Source: Chiridota heheva (taxonomy: Eukaryota > Echinodermata > Holothuroidea > Apodida > Chiridotidae). Taken from it: a DNA stretch of 64,000 nt. Below, in pieces: positions 54,650 through 64,000 of the stretch. The notes beneath the pieces were generated by a model, which saw only the letters and a list, made by a program, of their open reading frames with translations, was not told where the DNA came from and ran no database searches. The position numbers and the translations under genes are program-made. The stretch is taken from positions 1,507,501 through 1,571,500 of the forward strand of contig JAIGNY010000476.1 of the NCBI GenBank assembly GCA_020152595.1, written 5' to 3'. Every line of letters begins with the position of its first letter. Positions within the stretch are counted from its first letter, which is position 1.

Positions 54650-56170
54650 GTAGGGGAAATACTTAACAGGGTCACTATAGCTCTGTGACTTTTGGCACAA
54701 AACATACAAATTAGTACACAATTACCCCTGAAAATCACATATTTGACCTCCTGACACTTGACCTTAATTACTGAAACTTTCGAAATTTTTCACATTCATC
54801 ATACCTACTCTATGTATGACACGCCACACTTACCATTCCATAATAGGGGGAAATGGTGAAAAGTTGTCTCTGTTACTTTTGACCCCAGAGTCTACAGGAC
54901 ACAAATTCATGTACAACATAGAGTTGGTATAGGTCTTGTACTTTTAGAGTGTAAAATGGCACAAAACTTTGCATAAAAAGCATTTATTTGACCTTTTGAC
55001 CTCCAATTATTAATTGTTTTTGTTAGAATGTGAAATCTTGTTTGTTTGATGAGGTCTTAACGGCACCATGACAACGAAGGTCAAATTGTGCCTGAGAGGT
55101 CAGATCATTTTAGAGGTAGTAAGGAAAGAGACCAGGAGGAGAATGAGAGAAATTCAAGAACAAAAGCCAGAAAGCTGTGATCGAGAGAGGAGGTGCATGG
55201 GTAAAACAAAAACAAAGTAGAGAGGGGGTGGAAGAGGAGAATTAAATATGGTTGTAGAGGGATGCATGCTGAAGGAGATTATTTTATCTGGAGGATTTTT
55301 CTGGAAGAACTCAGCAATTGAGTTGTGGGGAGCGAGGGAAGCTCTGGGAAGGTTGTACAGGGGGCAAGCAAGGAGAACGTGTTGGATTGTGAGGATGCAG
55401 TGGCAATTGTTACAGAGGGGTTGGGGGGAACCAATAAGGAGGTGGGAGTGAGTGAGGTGGGTGTGACCAATTCTAAGATGGGTAATATGAACGTTGTCGA
55501 TACGAGAAAGGTTGTTGATGGTGGATTTGATCGGGATTGTGGGCTGGATGACATGGAGTTTGTTATTAATTTGGAAGTTCCATAAGGTTTGCCAGCGGTC
55601 ACGAACAAGAGAAGCGATAAGCGGTTTGATGTCAGAGAGGGTTTTGGGAAAAGGGGAATGGAGGAGGTTAAGGGCAAGCTTAGCGGCTGTTAAATCTTAC
55701 CCACCTATGCAATTTGTACAGATACCAAGTAATTCCTTCAAAAGATACAAACATCACTAAAAACTTGTTTCATTTGACCTGTGCACCCCAAAACCTTGGA
55801 GACATAATTACCGCCTAAAATTGCATATTTGACCTTTGACCATAACCACCAAAACAACATCTGGATTTTTTTGCATTTATCTTACCCTACTATGACACCA
55901 CCCATGCTCAGATCACTAACTATTCCAAAACTAAGGCGGAGAGGAGGGGGGGGGGGGTGTTTAAAAGGGGTCAATAGCTCTGTGACCTTTTAACCGCAGA
56001 CTTTATGGGACACAAGTTCATGTACCACAGTATCATGATACAAATTTAGGATTGGTATAGGTATTGCACTTTCGGAATTTAAAGTGGCACAAAAATGTAC
56101 AAATTAGTACATAGTTACTCACTAAATCACATATTTGACCTCTGACCCTTGACCCTAATCACAGACACTT
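54650..56170. repeat. Degenerate tandem repeat of about 0.5-kb units
   Basis: Recurring pieces (CTATAGCTCTGTGAC, ACATATTTGACCTCTGACCC, GGACACAAATTCATGTAC, TTGGTATAGGT) appear about three times in the same order. The retrotransposon copy at 55040-55691 is inserted in one unit. Confidence 0.6.
55040..55691 (-). mobile_element. 5'-truncated 3' end of the same I-group retrotransposon, with TSD
   Basis: Nearly identical to 50490-51140, including the GACCTCATCAAACAAACAA 3' end, but cut at its 5' side within the RNase H domain. AAATCTT flanks it on both sides (55033-55039 and 55692-55698), a 7-bp target duplication as expected for target-primed reverse transcription. The high similarity suggests recent activity of the family. 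Confidence 0.88.
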
Positions 56171-56762
56171 CACACTGTGTATTAATATTCATGTAAACAG
56201 CATGTAGTACTATTACACAGACTAATTACAAACAAGCCAACATGCCCGCCCAACGCTCATAATGGAATACCAACTTCAAAGCTGCCAACAGGTGTCACAA
56301 CTATCTAATTGAAGGTGATCTTTATCAAACTGTTCTTTATCTTAGCAACCCTCTGTCTAGCCCCTTACCCCTTGTTATCCCATCATGGGGTCATAATTCA
56401 TTGTTTAGTTTTTCTGTTCAAACTCTTTGATCATATAAGGCCAAAGTTGCACAGAACTAACTGTTTGCCCCATTAAAACCTCTGGTACAGGCGACCAGTT
56501 TAGGATACTGTTCCTCCAAGAACACATAAGATTTGGGGTATTTTGTGATGTATATTGTGTGACAAACACCCTCACGCTCACACAAGGAGAGACACAAAAA
56601 ACACCAAATGTTGTCCTGATCCAAAAACTTATGACCCCTAAGCCTAACATGAGTCATCATATGAGACCCCCTGGTGGGCTCCACCAGCCCCCTTATACCA
56701 AGGGGGTGGCCATGTAGTGTAGGAGGTATAAGCAATTATTTGCCTATACTTGCAAAGTGACT
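56171..56762. other. Intron or flank, no gene seen
   Basis: No coding domain. GAGACCCCCTGGTGGGCTCC and nearby GC-richer sequence at 56660-56710 have no recognised identity. Confidence 0.45.
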
Positions 56763-56767
56763 ACAAC

Positions 56768-56806
56768 ATCTCATCCCCACATATATGTATATGTGGGTGA
56801 TGAGCT
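56768..56806. repeat. Near-perfect hairpin
   Basis: CTCATCCCCACATATA and TATATGTGGGTGATGAG pair across a 2-3-base loop. It is 50 bp left of the long (TA)n tract. Confidence 0.7.
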
Positions 56807-56855
56807 AAGATATGGTTGGTTGAAATTGTTTTAAACCCTATGTGTGTATATATAC

Positions 56856-57520
<665 letters not shown>

Positions 57521-57529
57521 ATATATATA

Positions 57530-57546
57530 TTAGAAAATATATATAC

Positions 57547-57612
<66 letters not shown>
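57530..57612. repeat. (TA)n microsatellite
   Basis: TA repeat directly abutting the inverted-repeat element that starts at 57618. Confidence 0.95.
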
Positions 57613-57615
<3 letters not shown>

Positions 57616-57617
57616 TA

Positions 57618-57883
57618 TTTACCCGCTAAGCGTAGCGGGGATATTTCTGAGAGTTATACTTACCTTCCATGCTATAATATGCAATCTGGTCACACGACCT
57701 GATTCTAACGCACTTCTAACCGAACCTAAAAACGCAGTAACCAGCCAAGCCCTGACCTCCATAATACCTCTGTACCACCTCACTCAACATTCCACCGAGG
57801 CCTGAGCGAGAGGGGAGGCGGGCGGGATGCATGGAAGGTAAGTATAACTCTTGTAAATATCCCCGCTACGCTTAGCGGGTAAA
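57618..57883. mobile_element. Inverted-repeat element of 266 bp
   Basis: The ends TTTACCCGCTAAGCGTAGCG and CGCTACGCTTAGCGGGTAAA are exact inverses and continue inward (GTTATACTTACCTTCCATGC against GCATGGAAGGTAAGTATAAC). Each arm also has the internal hairpin CCCGCTAAGCGTAGCGGG. Its left interior (57652-57800) is the inverse of the right end of the MED21 intron element (25130-25285), so it is a short relative of that family. Confidence 0.85.
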
Positions 57884-60800
57884 TTTACTTCAAGTTATAC
57901 CTTACCTTCCATGCTATAATATGCAATCAGATTGCAACCGAGGATAGGAAGGAAGGGAGTTCAATCGCCGCACATTCTTTTTTTTTTTTTTTTTTTTTAA
58001 TGGCTGGTACGAAAACTCACGAACCGAATCCCGTTTAAGGGCGAAATTCCTTCACCTCGGAAGGATGAAAGACCTCAAGAGTGGGAAGAACTAAAACATA
58101 GGAAACCACGGCGAGGTACAGTCAAACCGAACAAGGCACCATTCGTTGACAAGTAACGGAGGCAAACCTCGAAAGAACCTGAGCGAAAAGCCCAGAAAAA
58201 CAAGCCAACGGAAGAGCGTTTGGACACAATTACAGCAAAGTGTCCACAAAAAACCGCCACAAGCCACACGGATTCGTCCACGAGACAGAACGGCGAGGAA
58301 ACTACGATTGGGAGCGGCGTGTACCAAAAACAATTGAAGAAATCCCGGACAAGGGAAAAATTCGTTAGCGCATAACCGCGTAAGAGCTAAAGTTAGCGGG
58401 GAACACGAGCGTCGAAAAGTGAGTCAGACCAAAACAAGAGAAAAACATAAAAAGCGGTTTTCGAGCGGCGACACGAGAACCCGTGAAAAGAGGTTATGCC
58501 CGAACCCGAGTGCATACGCGGCCGTTCTATGAACAGTTCAGACTACTTTAAAAGAAAGCCACTGGATGATCTATCGGAGGAAAATGTCACATGACACACT
58601 ACGAAGAGATCTCCCAGAACTTACCAGTGGTCGCGAGTCAAAGACCGTAGACCCCACTGGAAAAACCCTGGTGGATAGCTGCAAGTTATCCCAGAGCTCA
58701 TGACGGAACTAAGCTTGAGAGAGGGCCCACCTCCACAACGGGGAGGGGCGAACAACCCCTCAGAAAAGCCATGCTACGTTGAGGAAAGGCCGGCAGAGGC
58801 CACACCATCAAACGAAGCGCTCCGGGACTGAGATGCAGTCCGCGGAGCCCGGAAAGAGACAAAAATCGTCCCTGACCCGAGGCTCGTCACGTGAAGCCTG
58901 CAAGGTCTTGAGCAGCCAAAGTTCGTCCTGCGCCAAGGCGAAAAAGGTCAAGTACCCGTCAAGTTTCCGACAGAAGGGGTCACAAGAAAAGTGCCCGACC
59001 TTGATCAAGAAGCCCCGTCGGCGATATCTGACGGGTGAAAACTTCGTTCCTAACCCCAGGTGGGAGCACCCGCACCACCACCAAAGGGGTGACCACCGAC
59101 TGAGCGTGTAAAGCGGAGGACTGAGCGACACCATCCGCAGTCCAGAAAAACTGCCGACCCTGAGCAAAGGTTGTTGAAACCGACTGACCAAAAATCAAAG
59201 GCTAAGCGAAACAAAAGGCAGGCCCGTTAATATAAAGCGTATACAAGAAGGGCTGCCAACCGTGTAAGGCCATGTAGCTGTGAGGCGGCATGGGTCGTAA
59301 GACCGCGGAGCCGTACAACATAGTCGATGGCACCCAAGCGGGTCCGAAAACTGTAGCAGTTGCGGGACGCGTAGCTCAGGCCACGCCTATCAACAGCGAA
59401 ACTTGTCTAAGAAGTTGACTGGAGAAAGTGTTAACGTACTCACGTATAGTAACAACCTTGAAACCGCGGAGCCCTCGACTCTGGCGCGCGGAAAAGCGAA
59501 TACCGTATGTCTATGCGGGCAGTTAAGTAACAGGCGTAAAACGCAAGGAAGCAGCTGTAAGGTGTTAAAGTATGGAATGAACCATACGTGCCGTTGTTGG
59601 TAATAGCTACCCCAAGCGTAAGGTTGTCTATCAAAAGGCCACCTATGGTCAAGAAAAATATCCTTCATGGAGGTAATATTGACAAGTAGGGGGTAGCGTA
59701 CTACGTCAACCGTATGAGTCATAAACCCCAACACTGGGGTAGAAATCACGAAAGAGGTGGCGTCCTGTGTATACTACGGACCGTTAAACACCCTGCACCA
59801 CGGAGCGGAAAAGCGGCGTGGCTACTGGGGACTTACGCCGTACAAAGTCGCAACCCGTTAAGTATTATAGATCCGTTATGGGTCTACAAAGGCGTCAGCA
59901 TGACAAGTAAAAACCACGAGTTCTCAGCCAGCGATGTCTCCTGTGCACCACGGAGCAAAAAGCTCGTGGCTACGCGAGGGGACAACTGGTGCTGGTGCGT
60001 GTCCCGAGCGTAGTAGCTATCAGTACAAAAGGACCGTCTAGGTCCACGATAAGCGTGAGCGTACTACACCTGTAACGTGAGTCGTTATCTCATTATACCT
60101 CTATTCACCACAGGGCCACCGAGTAAGTGGCTACGCGTAGGGAAGATGTACGCAGTGCAGCGTTCCGTTGAGAATAGTTAAAATATATAAACTGAGGCCG
60201 TAAGAAATACGGAGGAGTTCACGTGCCACACAAGCTATCTGAGTCGTAAACTGAGTTTGTTTCATCAGACTCTGAAACCGGTAGCTGCGTGGGAAGAAGG
60301 GACTACCGTCGTACTCAGTGCGTGTCGGTAAGAGAAAGCGGCCGTGGAACTCAGTAGTTCATGGCTACTGGTCCTCTACCACACACAGCGCTGCTGGTAT
60401 GGCCGTTAACTCCGTTTGTATAAAATCACTCACGGAGCCGCGAAGCCGGGCGGCTCGGCGTGGGGACTGCCGTCGAGCGCTAAAAAGCGTCCCAGCAAGA
60501 AAAAGCGACCGGAACACTGCAACACGCGGCTAACGGTCGCAATATCCGAAGTTCCGTTACCGGGTTTATCTTGCGTTATCGTAAAACGCGTTAATATCTG
60601 TAGAATGTGAGCGAAGGTCGTTCGGCGCAAGAATCACATTCAGAGTAGTTTGAGCGGTCGTGGAACTACGTAACACGGAGGAATAGCTCTCGTGATGGTA
60701 TGCCTCCGTAAAGAAGGAAATCTTATCACCCGGCGCTAGGCCTCGAAACCCGAGCAAGCGCTAACACGCGACGCATCCTGGGGCGTGGCGTACCGACAAG

Positions 60801-61249
60801 CGGGGACTCGTCCTCGTGTCCATGAACTGGTGAAAAACTATGCGGAACCGTGGCGTTCAGCGAAAATCTCACCAAGTCAGCTCACCTGGGCGTGGGGATC
60901 TCGAAACTAACGGGTGTGGCGTCGTTTATGCGTTACCTTGCTGTAGAACTAAGCAGCACTACAGACCCAAAGCGTCATCCCATGCCCCGGACGGAGCCGC
61001 CAAGTTGTGTTACGGACCCTTACGGGGCCGTAAAACAAGCCGTGGGGCGTATGGAACCGATTACGCGAGCCGTCACGGACCCTAATGGACCCGATGCAAA
61101 GTAATCCAATGGCTCTACAACTAGCCGTTAAAAAGGGGACTAACTCACGTAAGACCCGTGGGCGTCGCCTCTTGTTGGCCTACGGTCCCATCGCGGAACC
61201 GAGGACCACAGCGGTGTACACGGGTTTGAACATGTCGATAACACCAAAG

Positions 61250-63150
61250 CGCAACCTAAGAAGCGTTTACATGCGACGCATCGCAGGACAGTCAAGGCGC
61301 GTAACGCACTGACACTAGGGACCTGCCCGTCGTAGCCGATGATATAGGCGCAAAACATCGCGGAACTGTGGCGTTCACGCGGAAAATCCTACAGAGGCAG
61401 TTCGCGGCCGTGGAACAGCGTAGCTATGACCAAGCAGCTTCCTAGCTAGCGAACTCAACCGGGGTTCATCGTACAGTGTGCGTTATCCGTTGCAAAAACT
61501 CTGAAGTCGTACAGGCCCGTCACGGTCTAGAGAAGCGTTTGCATGCTATGCAAAGCGGGACCTCTGAGGTGCGTAGCGTGCCGGCCACGGAGGCCTGTCC
61601 TCCGTGCCTACGATACTGGTGAAAGTAATTGCGGAAATGTAACGTTCAACGCGGATAATCGTATAAATGGTGTTCATGATCGTGGAACTGCGTAGCTAAT
61701 GGCCACGGAACCATGAATAGAATAGCTCTCACGGCGCTATACTACTTGTGAAGATTATCACTTGTCACCTGGCCACATAGCTCGTAGCTAAGCGGGTGCA
61801 TATCCGGGTAAATAAATGCGTGTCACGATATCCCGTTACAAAACTACGGAGCCGTGCGCATCCGAACACGAGCCGCGCGCTCTCGGTCGCACCTTGAAAA
61901 ATACCGGTCGCGGTGGAGTCTGTGCTCCGACCACGCCGCTTGAACAATCGCTGCAAAGAGTACCACGAATGGACTGCAGCATAATCCGCAGCGTAACGCG
62001 GCGTGAGATGGATGTGACCGGGCGTAAATCAAAGAAGCGTTAGCACGCTCGCCGGGACATCAAGGGTGTGTAGAGCATCGGCGCCCGAGGACCTGTCCTC
62101 CATGTCCATGATACTGGTGAAAATAATTACGGGCGGTAATGTTCGCGCAGACAATCTTAATTGCGTTTGCAGTCGTGGAACTGCGTAGCTAATGGCTACG
62201 GGACCAAGAAGAAAATAGCTGTCGTGATGCTATACTTCTTGTAAAGAAAGTCATCTGTCACCTGACCACGTGGCGTAGTAGCTAGTGGGCGTATAACGGG
62301 TGAACCGTACAGTGTACGTTATCCCATTAAAGATAAGTTCCGCTCACTGGAGCCGTCCAATGGAAGCGAAAGGACCGTAAACACGGACCGTGGAATCGTA
62401 TGGAACCGTGCGGACCCGTAAACACGGGCGCGGAACCGTCAATGGAACCGTGCGGACCCGTAAAACACGGACCGTGGAACCGTGCGGACCCGTAAACATG
62501 GGCGTGGAACCGTATAACTGTCGTAGCCGTTGGCTCTGGGACCAGAAAGAAAAATAGCTGTCTCAATGCTATACTTCCGGATTAACCGTCACGGTGTCGT
62601 CTTTCAGAGGCGCTCCGCTAGGAGTGGGCGGCGGCCCGCCTCCCTGGCTTTGGACCTGGGTGGCGGTGGGGAGACGAAGAGGGCCTATCAGACCGTCCCT
62701 TCTCCACTTTCTCCGCCGCTCTTTGAAAGTACGGTCGCGGTGGAGTCTGTGCTCCGACCACGCCGCTAGATCCCAATCGCTGCAAAAGTACAGGGATTTG
62801 ACTCGCAGCATAATCTGCCGCAGCGTAACACGTGAGATGGATGTCACGGGCGTAATTTAAAGCGTTTGCACGCTCACGCATCACGAGACATCCTGGGTGT
62901 GTAAAAACATCGACACTCGGGGACCTGTCCTTCATGTCCATGATACTGGTGAAAATAAATCACGGAACTTGTAACGTTCGCGTAGACAGTCTTAATTGCG
63001 TTCACACGAGCCGTGGAACTGCGTAGCTAATGGCTACAGGACCAAGAAGAAAAATAACTGTCAATGCTATACTTCTTGTCAAGAATGTCACCTGTCACCT
63101 GACCATGTAGCTAGTGGGCGTATTGGATTAAACCCGTGCGATGTCGTTAA
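61250..63150 (+). repeat. Tandem array of a 300-350-bp satellite-type unit
   Basis: At least four units (starting about 61258, 61530, 62030 and 62855) share GAAGCGTTTACATGCGACGC, GGACCTGTCCTCCATGTCCA, ATACTGGTGAAAATAAT, GGAACTGCGTAGCTAATGGC and CACCTGACCACGTAGCTAGTG. Units differ in length through indels. A shorter relative is at 60760-60960. The matching single unit is in the MED21 intron (23310-23790). Confidence 0.8.
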
Positions 63151-63169
63151 CCCGTTAAATACGGACCCG

Positions 63170-63990
63170 TGTAAACACGGGCGCGGAACCGTCAATGGAA
63201 CCGTCCGCCCGTAACAACGGGCGCGGAACCGTATGGAACCGTCCAATGGAACCGTCCGCCCGTAACAACGGGCTGCGGAACCGTCCGCCCGTAACAACAG
63301 GCGCGGAACCGTATGGATCCCGGAACCGTCCAATGGAACCGTCCGCCCGTAACAACGGGCGCGGAACCGTATGGACCGCGGAACCGTCCGCCCGTAAACG
63401 GGCGCGGGCGTATGGATCCCGGAACCGTATGGATCCCGTTCCGGAACCGTATGGATCCGTCCCGAACCGCACAATGCCCGCACATAGGGCTGCGGAACCG
63501 TCAGGGGCGGTCCAACGGAACCGTATGGAACCGCCCGCCCGTAACAACGGGCGTGGAACCGTATGGAACCGTCCGCCAATGGAACCGTCCGCCCGTAACA
63601 ACGGGCCGCGGGGAACCGTATGGAACCGTCAATGGAACCGTCCGCCCGTAACAACGGGCGCGGAACCGTATGGAACCGTCCAATCCCGTCCGCCCGTAAC
63701 AACGGGCGCGGAACCGTATGGAACCGTCCAATGGAACCGTCCGCCCGTAACAACGGGCGCGGAACCGTATGGACTCACGGAACCGTCCAATGGAACCGTT
63801 AAGCCCGTAACAACGGGCGCGGAACCGTATGGACTCACGGAACCGTCCAATGGAACCGTTCGCCCGTAACAACGGGCGCGGAACCGTATGGACTCCCGGA
63901 ACCGTATGGAACCGTCCCCGGACTCGCAGCAGCCCGCGTACTAGGGCTGCGGAATCGTCGGGGACTGTCCAATGGAACCGTTTGGAACCG
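63170..63990 (+). repeat. Minisatellite with GCCCGTAACAACGGGC hairpins
   Basis: Units of about 50-65 bp combine GGAACCGTATGGAACCGTCC, CAATGGAACCGTCC and the palindrome CGCCCGTAACAACGGGCG (7-bp stem, 4-base loop). About twelve hairpins occur between 63207 and 63885. A sparser version (GGAACCGTGCGGACCCGTAA) precedes it at 62340-62520. Rich in CpG; open frames on both strands are by-products. Confidence 0.9.
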
Positions 63991-64000
63991 TGTTTACAAC

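Larger units (their letters stand above)
57885..64000 (+). mobile_element. CpG-rich satellite-like element, left part (runs off window)
   Basis: It starts TTACTTCAAGTTATACC and TTACCTTCCATGC, the inverse of the right end of 21942-25290, then continues like that copy (ATTGCAACCGAGGAT, GGGAGTTCAATCGCCGCAC). After a T run at 57978 it stays GC- and CpG-rich to the edge. At 58980-59100 (reverse strand) it is similar to the DIRS-bearing part of the other copy. 59260-60960 has degenerate repeats with CACCACGGAGC and TGGCTACG cores. No intact protein domain was found. At least 6.1 kb long. Confidence 0.75.

Noticed and set aside
58808-59198. 127-codon minus-strand frame in the CpG-rich element as a gene
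   Set aside because: Its sequence aligns with a region that in the other copy carries a broken DIRS pol; a second frame is open over the same bases and no intact domain is seen.
63088-63872. Open frames of 148-224 codons at the right end
   Set aside because: Frames over the hairpin minisatellite, open on both strands, with repeat-derived composition (NRPPVTTGAEPYG and RARCYGRTVP).
63170-63990. Regular repeats with palindromes resembling a CRISPR array
   Set aside because: Eukaryotic context, no unique spacers, unit length and spacing vary, and no cas-type genes are near.

Overview
The window comes from a metazoan nuclear genome. It is AT-rich, its genes are split by canonical GT-AG introns, and it is full of non-LTR retrotransposon fragments, short inverted-repeat elements and minisatellites. 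The repeat mix (CR1-like, I-group with RNase H, a second LYGCETW-type RT, DIRS-like remnants, many MITE-like elements) suggests an aquatic invertebrate such as an echinoderm, hemichordate or mollusc. The sequence alone does not settle the phylum.

Two conserved genes are certain, and they face each other tail to tail. MED21 (Mediator subunit 21) is complete on the + strand: four coding exons between 21893 and 29970 encode 147 residues. An ERK1/2-type MAP kinase lies on the - strand. Its C-terminal half (DFG and TEY activation loop through the common-docking tail) is in five exons from 50109 down to 42640; the N-terminal exons are not visible and probably lie beyond the right edge. A third, unidentified - strand gene is suggested by a first-exon-like segment (14023-13949, with CRE-like and ETS-like sites upstream) and an acidic terminal exon (11715-11534).

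Layout: 1-2550 repeats and a - strand non-LTR tail; 2575-4270 and 14687-15450 are the two halves of one CR1-like element, split by a 10.4-kb insertion (4271-14680) that has terminal inverted repeats, a 6-bp target duplication and the unidentified gene inside it. 15.5-21.8 kb holds small inverted-repeat elements and a promoter-like patch. 21.9-30.7 kb is MED21, with a 3.35-kb insertion directly after its first splice donor. 31.4-33.95 kb is an 18-bp minisatellite, 34.07-34.75 kb an RT fragment and 34.87-35.58 kb a 20-bp minisatellite. 34.8-50.1 kb is the MAPK 3' part and long candidate 3' UTR. 50.5-57.2 kb is MAPK intron with an I-group retrotransposon, a 5'-truncated sister copy and a long (TA)n tract. 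57.6-64 kb is a CpG-rich satellite-like element of the same family as the MED21 intron insertion, continuing past the window.

No sign was seen of an operon, CRISPR array, rRNA or functional tRNA gene. The most unusual items are the gene-bearing 10.4-kb TIR insertion, the CpG-rich repeat family (two copies, one with DIRS-like RNase H remnants) and its hairpin array at 63.2-63.9 kb.
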